Shown: positions 11,701 to 19,381, counted from the first letter of the stretch. The stretch is DNA of 28,627 nt from Euperipatoides rowelli (GCA_003024985.2 PXIH01S0000032.1), one strand, 5' to 3'. The notes: a model not told the origin generated them from the letters alone. Numbers and translations: made by a program.

Positions 11701-14700
11701 TTAAGTTTGATAACAAAACCATCTACAAGCAAGTAACTAGTGTTTTTGATGATCAATTTTTTTTTTCAAATATAAGGGTATCTCACGATAAAAATTGTTG
11801 CAACCAATAATTAAAAGTATTAAGTAGCCTATAATAAAATTGGGTCTAGTCCGTTAAAGAAAAACATTTGTTAAACGTGACTGAAAGTAATTATTTGCAT
11901 CTGCAAATTGTGATAAATATTTAATCAATTTCATAAATAGGAAGTAAATAGCCGGTTTGCTCTCGATAACTGCAACTTCCTAAACTTATTAATTAGACTA
12001 AATCAGTCAAATACAATTCTTATTTTATAATCATGCCCCATTTCATATTGGTTGATATTTTTTTATAATAAAATATGAAACAGCAATTTATATTTCACAA
12101 CAGAAAGTCACTGAGCTGTTATTAGATTTAAAAAAAATGTCTCTTCTTTCTTCCATTTTAAAAATAATTTACTGAAATACACAATAAATAAATAAATAAG
12201 CTGACAGTGTATTTTAATTCTGTTACTATCCTGTCAAATTTGTAAAGGTAAAATGTAGTCAAAGATATCCGTAAAAACAAAATCCAGGGGGGGGGGGAGG
12301 GATTTACAGGATACATATTTAAATAACCTTTTTTGTTTTTTGTGAATGTTTTGATAAACATTTTTTTTCCCCAATATTTTTTCTTAAGCACATAATCTGT
12401 TTTGTCTTCCCCTCCTTGTCCCCCCCCCCTTGGGTGAACTAATCATTATATTAATGTACATAGTTAAACCATTCATTCTGTAGTAAAGCTTTTACAACAA
12501 GATAAAAAAACGAGTTTGCTATATTTTGAGACTAGAATATATTTTTATTATAAATGTTATGACTGTTTATAGCCTAATTGAGCCAAGATATGTGTGAGAT
12601 TTTTTTGCCAAGCATGACAGCAAGAATAAAACCAAAGGCTTTCTATATAGCAATATTTAAACTATTATTTTTACTAGAAAAATAATGTAAATTAATAAAA
12701 TTACAGAACTGTTTTTCACTGTTGAATGTTTAATTTTTGATAGTGTGAGAATATACTCCGCTGTGCGGAATCCTGTCGTAAGCTAGAGACTCTTGAAGAA
12801 AAAATCACTCCATTCTATAAATCTTCACTAACTATAGAAGATGAGAAGAAGATTGAAGAGGCCATGAAACAAGAACCAGTAGAGAAAATTGCAGCTGTAA
12901 GTTTATTAATATCTTACATAAAAATTTTAATAGATTGTCCTAAACCATAGAGATTGAGATGGCCTAAGAAATGTATCAGTTTTAAAAAATACAGATCTAT
13001 TCCTACTATCATATTGAACTAAAAATGATTACATTTATTTTTAGTTTACTTTGGTTATGTAATATTGTCGACGGGTGGAACATCTGGGCCCCAAATTTAA
13101 CAAACTAAAAAAATCAGTTTTTATTGAACAGTGCTTAGCTATGTAACCCTCGTTATTTATTATTGTAATTTTGGTAACAAGCTCATAAGCAAATCTGCAA
13201 CAAAGAAAACAGCGGAAATAGAAAAATGAAACTATGGGACTGCCTTACACTTACTGTTAATGTCAATACGAATGTAAACAAAACCAAATGCATAGAAGGC
13301 TCTGAAATTTGCAAATTTATAGAAAAGACATGGTGTGTATTAGCTTAGAGGGCCAACAACAGAATTTTGCTTAACAATAAAGCTCCACCACTGATTGTCA
13401 GTTGTTTTTTAGGATGATAAAATAGAATGTTCACTTAATTTCTTTTAATTACATCCCAAAATCATCCCTATTTGGCCTTAGCTTTTTCAAGTGGCTTATG
13501 ATAAGTAATCTAGAAAATATTTAGGACTTTGATCTTTTTCACCGAAAACTAATTTAAGTGAATCTCCCCAAATAATTGCTTAATGTAATTTTTTTGTTTG
13601 TTTCAAATTTTTTTTTTTTTAATGAAAGTTACTTCTAGTCTAGATTTCTGAAATTTAAAAATTAAAAAAAAAAAAAAATCATCAAAAACAAAATGGCACA
13701 TCTAGGGGGGATGGGGAGGGAATAACCCAAATAATGATTTACCCAACAAATATACAGGCTGCTGCTATGGACTTAGTAGAAATGTAGCTACTGCGACTTT
13801 AAAATATAACATATATATGAAGTATATTCCTTTATATTTATTCAGTCATATTCTTCATTAAATGAGAGCTCAAAATAAGCCCTCATTTACTGTATTTTTC
13901 TTGCTCATCCAAGTTTCCTCATGCCATAGCANNNNNNNNNNNNNNNNNNNNNNNNNNNNNNNNNNNNNNNNNNNNNNNNNNNNNNNNNNNNNNNNNNNNN
14001 NNNNNNNNNNNNNNNNNNNNNNNNNNNNNNNNNNNNNNNNNNNNNNNNNNNNNNNNNNNNNNNNNNNNNNNNNNNNNNNNNNNNNNNNNNNNNNNNNNNN
14101 NNNNNNNNNNNNNNNNNNNNNNNNNNNNNNNNNNNNNNNNNNNNNNNNNNNNNNNNNNNNNNNNNNTTTTTTTTTTCATATAATTTAAATTTATTTTAGT
14201 TACTTTTTATACCTTAAAAAATAGTTTTTGTAATGTCTACTGTACTGTATATATAATACAGTACAGTTACTCTCTTCTTCAATTAAGGGAGAGTCGATCG
14301 AGGTGTCTCCAAGGTCGTGTGCACTACTTGATGGTCGGTTGCGGGGGCTGGGGGGTCGAGGGGCAACGGTTGTGGTAATACTCGTTCAGGGGTGCGTGGT
14401 CACTCGGAGATGAGTCAAACCCGTCGCCTCGTCTTTCGGTGTGTCTGTGCAGAGGAGTGGTCGGAGATTTGCTGGGAGGTGACAAGGCCTGAGTTGGTCG
14501 GCATGCTGTTTCCCTTCCTTGCCATTTTCAAACTGGATCCAGTATGTGACTGGGCTTGGGACTTTCTTCACGGTACCGATTTCCCATCTCTCCGAATATT
14601 TTCTTAGGTGGTAGGATCTGGCGAGGACGCGTTGTCCTTGAGTGAATCTTCCTATGAAGTTACTTATAGGTAAGGGTGGGAGCGAGTTTATGCGTTAAAG

Positions 14701-17700
14701 CCGGCTGCGTAGCGTTCGTCACAAGAACATTTCAGATGGGGTTTGTCCGATGGTGACATGTGGAGTGCTACGATATTTAAATAGGAGCTTGTTGAGCCTT
14801 ATTTGTAGGGGAACCTTAGAAGTCCTTTTGTAGTTTCAGGAGTAGAGTCTTGATGATATCTACAAACTTCTCGGCTTGCCCGTTTAAGGCCGGGTGGCAA
14901 GGGGGGCTCGTGGTCTGGGTCATTCCGTGGTTCCTGCAGAATTCCTTGAATAAGTTGAGGTAAATTGAGTGCCATTGTCAGTGACTAGCTGGGTGGGGTA
15001 TCCATAGCAGGAGAAAATTTGGTCCAACTCCAGCATGATGGTATTGGAGTCAGTTCCGGAAAGGATGACGACTTCGGGCCATTTCAAGAATGTGTCTACT
15101 AGCAACAAAAAGGACTTGCCTAAAAAGGAGCACATCAAGTCCAGGTGGACCCGTGACCATGGGGTTCCAGGCCTGATCCAATGGTGGTAAATTGAGTGCC
15201 GTTGTCAGTGACTATCTGGGTGGGGTACCCGTAGCAGGAGAAAATTTGGTCCAACTCCAACATGATGGTATTGGAGTCAGTTCCGGAAAGGATGATGACT
15301 TCGGGCCATTTCAAGAATGTGTCTACTAGCAACAAAAAGGACTTGTCTAAAAAGGAGCACATCAAGTCCAGGTGGGCCCGTGACCATGGGGTTCCAGGCC
15401 TGATCCAATGGTGGAGAGTTTTTTTTTAGGATTTCTCGCTTGGAGCCGACAAATTCGGCAGGTTTGGGCCTGCTGTTCGATGTCCGTATCCATTCCGGCC
15501 ACCGGCAGATTGATCGAGCTAAAAGTTTTATTTTTACAACTTCGGTGTGGCCCTGATGTAGTTCTTGTAAAATGAGAGGGCGCATTGCAGTTGGGATAAT
15601 TATCCGCATGTAATGTCTACTGTACTGTATATCTAATACAGTACAGTTTTCAATTAAGGAAATAACAAGTTTTTCTGATCAACTGAAATTTGGATATAAT
15701 TATAATTAATGTAACTTAAGCAGTAAATTTATTATAAACTCTTTGCTTCTACATTAAACTTTTATCTTTTATTCATTGTATAAATTAATGTATATTTTCT
15801 TTCCTCTTTGAAGATGGCCAAAATTTATCTCCCATTAGAAAATTTTTGGAAACGTTATAACAAAGTGGTACTTGAATGTATGGCCTTGGAAAAAGAGAAA
15901 GGAAAATTATTGGATACTAATGCAAAATTACGTTTTCAAATAAAGACTTACATTGAAAGTTATCCATTGGAAGAGATAATTCAACAGAAGCCCAAACCAC
16001 TTATTTACAGGTATTTACATTTCTTTTAATCTTTTTCATTAGATGATTATTTGTCTGCGGTGGATTCAGGCTGGTTTCAATATATTCTAGAAAATAGATT
16101 CTAAGTTGACAATGTATCTAATTTAGCAATTTAACCCTTTCGGAGGGGAATAATTTTTGGGATTTTTCAAGTAATTCTGAAATTTTGACTTTAAGGTGGT
16201 CTAATAAATATATACTAAAACATTTAGGAATAAACTTACATTTTTAAAATTGAAATTTAATGCAGATTTAAAAAAAAAAAAAAAAATTCTGGCTGAAATA
16301 AGAAAGACACAGTGGGGCTATCTGTGCCAAAATTGGATCATCTCAATTTTCTAATCATCTCCGAGATTACAGAAAAAAAATTAATTAATTTTTTTTTTTG
16401 TATACAAATTCGGATTTGCACTTAAAATAAGGGAATGCTGACAATTCAAATGCCATGTTGAAGGTATAGAGACAATGGTGGATCGGATCATGTGACACAC
16501 TGTGCAAGTATTTCTAAAAATAATTATATGGAAATTATACAATTTTAATGATGGATTAAATTTACTTTCGATATTAAAGTTGCATCAAATAAATAATATT
16601 GTATTTAATTTTAAAATTGCAATATTGCACTCTAGATAAAATTTAGGCTTCTGTGAAACCATTTTTGAAACTTATACGTCATTATCGTTTATTTTATTGT
16701 TTGGAAGCAGCTAACTTTGTATATTTTTGAAGCCTTAAGTAAAAAATTTAATTAGTGCTATTATTATTACTGAAAATATTAATACTGATACATGCTGTAA
16801 CCCACCCCCAAAAAATTAAAAAAGAAAACATCTAATTTTATTTTTATTATCGGTAAAGTTTGAATGTATTGAACACAGATTCCAAACTTTGCCAAGAAAT
16901 TGAATCATTTTTCTTCACGGAAAACTAATACTTTTTCAACTTTATAATTAAACATTAGTGCCTTATAAATAAATATTTTCTAATAATAATAAAAATATAA
17001 AACAATTTAGACAATTTGCAGCGCTAAAATTAAACGGTACTATACCTATAACAGAGGCATCATTTCCCGATGTTCGTTTTTATTTTCATAATTGCAATGG
17101 CCATTGGAAAAGATTTGAAAAAAAGTTGATTCTTCTTCTTATTCTTAAATCCCTAAATAAATTAACAAAATATTTACATAAAATCCATTTTTAATCCAAT
17201 TTTATTCTTGTTTGTTTTATTTTAATCCTAATAAATCAAGTCCCTATTCAAATAAATTGGATCCATGGGATGATGGACTTAATTTAATTAATCTTATATA
17301 AATATAATTAATGTTTTTAATATATTTAATCCTATTTTAGTCTCAGATCACGATGAATATAGCTCTGGCTAGGAAATGGGTTAAAAATTGATTCCAATTC
17401 TTATTATCCTTTTTATTATCTAAATCAGCATTTCTTCACCTGTGGTCCACGGATCCCTGGCTGTGGCGCATAAGGGGTCCGCGAACGGAGTAAGATTGGG
17501 ACGGGAAACAGTGGGGGATTAAGTGAGGAGAGGGAGATTGGGATTAAGAGAAATGGGGGATTTAAGTGAGATAAGGTGGGATTAAGGGACAGTTGAATTA
17601 AGGAAGGGAGATTGGGATTAAGGAGGAGAATAGCATTAAGGGATAATGCAAGGAGAGAAGTTCTAAAATGGCCGGGCAACGCCGTGTACTTCAGCTAGTA

Positions 17701-19078
17701 AATAATAATTACACATCCATATACAGTACACTGATACAATGCATATACATTTTTATCTAAATGATTGTTTAAAATTTAATGTAATTACCGTAAATTATTT
17801 TTTCTTAATTTTTGAATCTTACTATATATAAAAATTAATTCAATTGTTATACATTACATACTTTATAGTGTCTTAATTAATTTTAGAAATACATTTATAA
17901 TACTGTATGTGTATATATTGTATGTAATGTTTTACCCTTTCTCAATAATGTTGATTCCCAAAACCATCAGATTTTTAGCCTAGATACAGTATCTCAGATG
18001 GATGCCCGAGATGCCTTATTTTCAAACCCAAAGTGGTTTTTTTATTAGGGTAGGGCCAAATGACTTGGTTACAAATGTTGATTCTAATATACAGCATATT
18101 TATATAACTCAAAAGTTTATTTTACTACATAGACGCTAAAGAAAAACCAATAGGAAAATTTAAAACCATAAAAGTATCTTTTTTTTTAAAAAAAAAAAAT
18201 GCTTCTCCCATAGAGAGAAATGATGTATGGAATTTATTTACAATTTGTATTTATATCATTACAATCTGGATTAGAGTGTCTTTAGTTCTCTTGATCTTCT
18301 AATCTTAGTAACATTTCAAATGTTTACATCACAGGTTCCAAACCAACAAGCAAAATTAATTCGTTCTTTGGGATTCAGAAAAAAAAGAACTGAGAATTTG
18401 GTTCACCCGGGGTTCTTTCAATGATCCCCCAGTATATGTCCTGCGCTTTGATTGGCTGTTACTTAGTGCACATGACCAAACCACCAAGACATGTGAAAAA
18501 AAAAAAAAAAATTTAGAACTTACAGTATAAATAATTATTTTTGATTGTTTTTAACATCATTTACTATCGATGGATGAGAAAACAAGCTTTTTGAAAATTT
18601 GACATAGTCTGCTGTATCTAAAATTGTCAAACACGACAACGAACAATGAAATATTAAACTTTTTAAACAACAAAAATGTATAATTTTCTTGAATTAACTT
18701 AAAGAAAAATTAAAATTGATCTCTTTGAATACCGGTATCAAATTAAGTAAAAAATGATGAAAACTAAGATATTTCAACAGAAAATTATTATTTTTAAATG
18801 CTGTAAAAACTGACCCTCCTTTAAAAAGGTATATTATAAATCTCATTTGCAACCTGGATTCACTGTTGTGTATTGTCTATCATACTGTATATTCATGAAC
18901 TGTGTGGCTAACTAGATTACTAAAATAATTTTTCATTTTAATAATTAGACCTTCAAGTGGAACAATGAGAGAGAGACATTTTGTGATCCCAGTTGTTGAA
19001 GCTGCTGAAGCAATAAAAAGTGTAATAGCTGCAGATGCCATGCGGTCACTGCCTTCTAGACATGCCATTAAATGTTAA
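2535..19078 (+). CDS. DRC2: Dynein regulatory complex subunit 2 (CCDC65), spliced, 5' partial
   Basis: Eight exons (2535-2787, 5921-6144, 7757-7954, 8634-8711, 8827-8967, 12744-12896, 15814-16010, 18949-19078) join in frame to 1374 nt, 457 residues plus TAA. DRC2 is a coiled-coil subunit of the nexin-dynein regulatory complex of motile cilia and flagella; with DRC1 and DRC4 it forms the scaffold linking neighbouring doublet microtubules and controlling dynein. Matches to the vertebrate protein in order: an NLN...W-R-EVK segment, EAEEQ/ALRSHL-like EDAEEQQALAFRSHL, the LQDI and DLKNK blocks, a VEDLW-like VEILW block, AESCRKLE, then the near-invariant ENFWKRYNKV, and a C-terminal VxEAA tail. Heptad-rich, charged sequence predicts coiled coil almost throughout, with no signal peptide or membrane segment. 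Vertebrate DRC2 is about 480 residues, so only the N-terminal few dozen residues and the start codon are outside. Every join has GT-AG borders and matching phase, and no exon carries a stop, so the gene looks intact despite its repeat-filled introns. Confidence 0.94.
4048..4218 (+). CDS. Hypothetical 56-residue ORF inside DRC2 intron, probably transposon-derived
   Basis: An ATG-to-TAA frame of 56 codons starts MDQREMDELAHQVPQIILVP and contains a hydrophobic IVIIIDEPEVE stretch, with an acidic, hydrophilic remainder. Codon use is far less A/T-biased than the flanking intron. I recognise no domain. It lies just downstream of AATAAAG and a TGTT-rich stretch (about 3930-3965), an arrangement like the end of an LTR followed by a leader and the start of a gag-like ORF, but no second LTR was found. 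It could equally be a chance ORF. Nothing supports expression. Confidence 0.25.
   Translation: MDQREMDELAHQVPQIILVPQELKTVRRDSHLGQPIVIIIDEPEVETTKSQPSQDA
5761..5787. repeat. Perfect 12-bp hairpin in intron
   Basis: AACATTTACTAT, loop CAA, then ATAGTAAATGTT. The stem is perfect and the loop is three bases. No terminator or RNA-gene context is visible, and function is unknown. Confidence 0.8.
5921..6144 (+). CDS. DRC2: DRC2 exon B
   Basis: The acceptor is TATTTCTAG and the donor AAG|GTAAAA. The first two bases complete the Ser codon begun in the previous exon, and the exon ends on a codon boundary. It encodes about 75 residues, including LMKEEFEKEREMIVQKHDKE, LQDIIYAMD and MDDLKNK, all aligned with the second coiled-coil block of vertebrate DRC2. 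The upstream ATG at 5902 in the same frame is intronic. Confidence 0.94.
6145..7756 (+). other. DRC2 intron (1612 nt)
   Basis: This intron separates exons B and C. About 6200-6425 is a G-rich, less AT-rich patch (many GGGG/AGGGG runs) with no coding signal and probably a relic repeat. The rest is AT-rich. An acceptor-like TTTAAATTACAG near 6960 is not used by DRC2, because exons B and C already join at the conserved DLKNK/VED region. Confidence 0.6.
7757..7954 (+). CDS. DRC2: DRC2 exon C
   Basis: The acceptor is TTTTCCAG and the donor CAG|GTAAGA, a consensus site. Its 66 codons in phase 0 begin DVEDHQTLRVML and contain QVEILWNQLQLMLRRYN and HMKKLHTLQ. These match the family's FLRLQLE, VEDLW and QMKKIQKLQ-like segments. 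The open frame extends upstream into the intron, but homology starts at the acceptor. Confidence 0.94.
8140..8535 (-). pseudogene. Antisense non-LTR retrotransposon reverse-transcriptase relic
   Basis: Read on the minus strand, this intronic stretch carries the C-terminal part of a LINE-type reverse transcriptase in interrupted frames. INTKKTK is followed by QYKYLGSIIQIDG, then a RI-KGKYAFYNRINLF segment, LRKRLIKYY and a YG-ET block. This order (NTKKTKVM, YKYLGS, R-AF, L...YG-ETW) is standard for endonuclease-bearing non-LTR elements. Decay is plain: a TAA follows GM just before INTKK, the Trp position after the final ET is TAG, and frames shift between blocks. No 5' part, UTR or A-tail was identified, so it is a dead fragment in the intron between exons C and D. 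The clade is not assigned. Confidence 0.75.
8634..8711 (+). CDS. DRC2: DRC2 exon D (78 nt)
   Basis: This short exon of 26 codons follows a pyrimidine tract ending AAATCAG and ends GAG|GTAATA. It encodes ESITFLKNKLWMITQENEK and a few further residues, continuing the coiled coil between the LHTLQ and FLRDMK blocks. Phase 0 at both ends, and needed for length agreement with vertebrate DRC2. Confidence 0.9.
8827..8967 (+). CDS. DRC2: DRC2 exon E
   Basis: Preceded by a C/T-rich tract ending TTCTAG and followed by GTAAGA. Its 47 codons in phase 0 include ERDTLMYFLRDMKNEMK and LVELSVNSDRGNKSLSQKIK, matching the family's LSVQSN...L-KI region. The intron before it is only 115 nt, by far the shortest in this gene. 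Confidence 0.92.
9101..9613 (-). mobile_element. Helentron/Helitron-2-like relic, minus strand
   Basis: The reverse complement of 9101-9131 reads CCCCTGCATTGCTGGGTCC then AATTCAGCTAGT. This resembles the CGGCATTGCCGGGT...CAGCTAGT 3' terminus, a short hairpin close to the end, of Helentron-type rolling-circle elements in many invertebrates. Going upstream on that strand, a GCAGCCATAACTCATCC stretch (9535-9553) has the look of degraded element-internal sequence. A second ACTAGCTAAAAGCCC motif lies at 9599-9613. The 5' end is uncertain and the assignment rests on recalled end motifs. Confidence 0.4.
9651..10551. mobile_element. Probable nonautonomous hAT element, degraded
   Basis: The left end CAGGGGTGTCAACTA is a typical hAT terminus. 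Near the right end CTGGTAGATCGCGATCAACG resembles the subterminal sequence common in hAT elements of this type, but the last bases (TTGACATGGCCA) have drifted from TTGACACCCCTG. The flanks ATATATGA (9643-9650) and AAATATGA (10552-10559) agree at 7 of 8 positions, consistent with an 8-bp target duplication. The interior has G-runs, poly-T and a perfect 14-bp hairpin but no transposase, so the element is nonautonomous and old. Confidence 0.55.
10320..10354. repeat. Perfect 14-bp hairpin
   Basis: AGATAGTTGTATAA, a 7-base loop, then TTATACAACTATCT. The stem is perfect. It lies inside the probable hAT element at 9651-10551. Confidence 0.85.
12744..12896 (+). CDS. DRC2: DRC2 exon F
   Basis: The acceptor is TTTTTGATAG and the donor GCT|GTAAGT. 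Its 51 codons in phase 0 begin CENILRCAESCRKLE, matching the conserved AE-CRKLE motif of DRC2, then continue LEEKITPFYKSSLT, matching the EE-V-PFYSS segment. It is separated from exon E by the longest intron (3776 nt). Confidence 0.94.
13086..13333 (+). repeat. Dispersed repeat copy A (hAT-related), pairs with 24307-24535
   Basis: This stretch aligns in the same orientation with 24307-24535. Shared landmarks in order are ATCA..TTTT..ATT..ACAGTGCTT.GCTATGT, TTTATTATT.TAATTTTGG, GACTGCCTTACACTTA versus GAGTGCCTTACACTTA, and TTTATAGAAAAGA. The two copies differ by many substitutions and small indels, so the family is old. Copy B begins with a hAT-like terminus, so this is probably an internal fragment of the same element. 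Confidence 0.7.
13932..14166. other. Assembly gap (235 N)
   Basis: A run of unknown bases, with no sequence to interpret. It lies just left of the gypsy fragment and its palindromic terminal repeat, which may explain the failed assembly. The 3' part of the retroelement could extend into it. Confidence 0.99.
14229..14288. repeat. Left terminal direct repeat of gypsy relic, palindromic
   Basis: It contains CTGTACTGTA and TACAGTACAG around a TATATAA core, so it is both a direct repeat of 15609-15659 and itself a near-palindrome. Relative to the right copy it has nine extra bases (ACTCTCTTC) before TTCAATTAAGG. Confidence 0.85.
14290..15608 (-). pseudogene. Ty3/gypsy integrase remnant, broken frames
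   Basis: The minus strand reads from a zinc-binding N-terminal segment (RIIIPTAMRPLILQELHQGH, about 15550-15607), through the catalytic core, to a C-terminal GPVTY-like strand with ENGKEGKQHADQLRP (about 14480-14540). Catalytic landmarks are visible: Asp in LLLVDTF, Asp in VTDNGTQF, and Glu in NGQAEKF (14870-14872). This is the DDE integrase of Ty3/gypsy elements. The reading frame is broken by a probable one-base loss near the WP motif of the zinc-binding domain, by a tandem duplication whose 227-bp period is not a multiple of three, by a shift after the second Asp and by in-frame stops after the Glu region. It cannot encode a working enzyme. Confidence 0.88.
14961..15414. repeat. Tandem 227-bp duplication inside integrase remnant
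   Basis: Copy 1 is 14961-15187 and copy 2 is 15188-15414, exactly adjacent. Each starts TAAATTGAGTGCC and ends CCAATGGTGG. I count about eight substitutions between them (for example GCCATTG/GCCGTTG, GGTATCCAT/GGTACCCGT). Each encodes, on the minus strand, the core stretch from the first to the second catalytic Asp. The period is not divisible by three, so the duplication breaks the frame. Confidence 0.95.
15609..15659. repeat. Right terminal direct repeat of gypsy relic
   Basis: It agrees with 14229-14268 at 39 of 40 positions (A/C difference at the fifth base of the central TATATAA), then continues TTCAATTAAGG after a nine-base deletion. It abuts the integrase remnant directly, with no primer-binding site or gag between. 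Confidence 0.85.
15814..16010 (+). CDS. DRC2: DRC2 exon G (conserved ENFWKRYNKV block)
   Basis: The acceptor is CTCTTTGAAG and the donor ACAG|GTATTT. It encodes 65 codons plus two bases (AG) of a split Arg codon. LPLENFWKRYNKVVLECMAL followed by GKLLDTNAKLR is the most conserved block of the DRC2 family, and KPLIYR resembles the segment just before the C-terminal tail. The ATG at the exon start is internal, not a translation start. Confidence 0.95.
16135..17380. mobile_element. piggyBac-like nonautonomous element with TTAA flanks
   Basis: The block is bounded by TTAA on both sides (16131-16134 and 17381-17384). The left end reads CCCTTTCGGAGGGG; the right end in reverse complement reads CCCATTTCCTAGCC. 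CCC-initiated ends next to a duplicated TTAA are the hallmark of piggyBac superfamily elements. The 1246-bp interior is AT-rich and has no transposase frame. The ends match only imperfectly and TTAA is common in this DNA, so the boundary call is moderate. It lies in the intron between exons G and the terminal exon. Confidence 0.5.
17426..17480 (+). mobile_element. hAT-like terminal fragment
   Basis: CAGCATTTCTTCACCTGTGG is followed by TCCACGGATCCC and, 20 bases on, GGGGTCCGCGAA. This resembles the CAG...TTCTCAACCTGTGGTCCGCGGACC start of many nonautonomous hAT elements, with a short self-complementary GGTCC/GGGTCC arrangement. No matching right end was found before the minisatellite, so only a fragment is claimed. 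Confidence 0.45.
17513..17660 (+). repeat. Degenerate GGGATTAAG minisatellite
   Basis: GGGATTAAG or close variants (GGATTTAAG, GAATTAAGG, GCATTAAGG) recur about eight times at irregular 15-25 base spacing, separated by G/A-rich filler. The strand is strikingly purine-rich. An antisense Leu/Pro/Ser-rich open frame across it is a by-product of the repeat, not a gene. Confidence 0.8.
17671..17699 (+). mobile_element. Helentron-like 3' terminus
   Basis: GCCGGGCAACGCCGTGTAC followed by TTCAGCTAGT resembles the CGGGCAACGCCGGGT...CAGCTAGT 3' end of Helentron-type rolling-circle transposons, including a short GC hairpin about ten bases from the end. The minisatellite and hAT-like fragment immediately upstream may be cargo or earlier insertions. 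A related motif occurs on the other strand at 9101-9131. Confidence 0.5.
17700..18948 (+). other. 3' part of last DRC2 intron
   Basis: AT-rich DNA with no recognised element. A 17941-18050 segment is slightly GC-richer. An acceptor-like CATCACAG at 18346-18353 would enter a stop codon within a few residues in the DRC2 frame and is not used. Confidence 0.55.
18949..19078 (+). CDS. DRC2: DRC2 terminal exon
   Basis: The acceptor is TTTAATAATTAG; the first base completes the Arg codon. The exon encodes PSSGTMRERHFVIPVVEAAE and a further 22 residues ending RHAIKC, then TAA at 19076-19078. The VIPVVEAAE segment parallels the VIEAAH tail motif of other DRC2 proteins, which supports direct joining to exon G. 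No frame-compatible exon was seen between them. The C-terminus runs about 15-20 residues past the usual motif. Confidence 0.9.
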
Positions 19079-19212
19079 ACAATGTTAAGTAATTAATAAT
19101 AGTGTTATTTACATTTCTATGGTCTTTACATTTTTTAATATAAATAATTTAAAATTATTTTCTTCAGAAAATAGTAATTGCTGTATCCCAGTAAATGTGC
19201 ACATCGGCAATA

Positions 19213-19229
19213 TGTGTGTGTGTGTGTGT
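19213..19229 (+). repeat. GT dinucleotide microsatellite
   Basis: An uninterrupted (TG)n run of about 17 bases in the DRC2 3' flank. Confidence 0.9.
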
Positions 19230-19295
19230 ACTGTATATTATTATTATAAAGTATTTATTTAAAATATAGTGAATACATACATAAAAATTAGAACT

Positions 19296-19312
19296 AATAA
19301 AACTGTAATAAA
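19296..19312 (+). other. Candidate DRC2 poly(A) signals
   Basis: AATAAA occurs at 19296-19301 and 19307-19312, about 220 bases after the stop codon, and just before the hAT insertion. The hexamer is frequent by chance in DNA this AT-rich, so this is only a plausible site. Confidence 0.35.
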
Positions 19313-19381
19313 AAAATGAATTACATTTTTACCTTAAACTTGAAGTAATTGGTCAGCTATTAAAAAATATATATACAGGTG

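Larger units (their letters stand above)
8968..12743 (+). other. DRC2 intron (3776 nt), repeat-rich in its first half
   Basis: This is the longest intron of the gene, between exons E and F. The first 1.6 kb hold a Helentron-like relic and a probable hAT element (listed separately). The remainder (10552-12743) is AT-rich with homopolymer runs (C-run near 11236, G-run 12288-12297, C-run near 12420) and no recognisable element or exon. Confidence 0.65.
14229..15659 (-). mobile_element. Internally deleted Ty3/gypsy retrotransposon bounded by short direct repeats
   Basis: A GC-richer block holding only integrase sequence on the minus strand is bounded by the same sequence at both ends (14229-14288 and 15609-15659). 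Each repeat starts TGTAATGTC and contains an unbroken TG...CA stretch of 37 bp (14229-14265; 15609-15645) with one mismatch. GTTTT flanks both outer edges (14224-14228; 15646-15650), as a 5-bp target duplication would. In the element's orientation a purine tract (reverse complement of CTCTCTTCTTC, 14270-14280) lies next to the left repeat, where a 3' LTR should start. No gag, protease, reverse transcriptase or RNase H is present. A complication is that TTCAATTAAGG also follows both repeats, so they may instead be longer duplications of one LTR-internal junction. Confidence 0.7.
12897..15813 (+). other. DRC2 intron (2917 nt) containing gap and gypsy relic
   Basis: This intron separates exons F and G. 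It contains a dispersed repeat copy (13086-13333), a run of unknown bases (13932-14166) and a Ty3/gypsy fragment (14229-15659). The coding joins across it are sound, so neither the gap nor the insertion interrupts an exon. Confidence 0.7.
19079..19381 (+). other. DRC2 3' flank, probable 3' UTR
   Basis: AT-rich sequence between the DRC2 stop codon and the hAT insertion. It contains a short GT microsatellite (19213-19229) and two AATAAA hexamers. Transcript extent cannot be read from DNA alone. Confidence 0.5.

Noticed and set aside
13862-14188. Open frames on both strands across 13862-14188
   Set aside because: They consist almost entirely of unknown bases in the assembly gap.
17425-17679. 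Leu/Pro/Ser-rich 84-codon minus-strand frame
   Set aside because: It is the antisense of the GGGATTAAG minisatellite, and periodic composition explains the lack of stops.
18354-18400. Possible extra DRC2 exon after the CATCACAG acceptor
   Set aside because: In the phase required by exon G it reaches a stop after seven residues, while direct joining to 18949 gives the expected VxEAA tail.
18880-19068. 62-codon minus-strand frame
   Set aside because: It is the antisense shadow of the DRC2 terminal exon.
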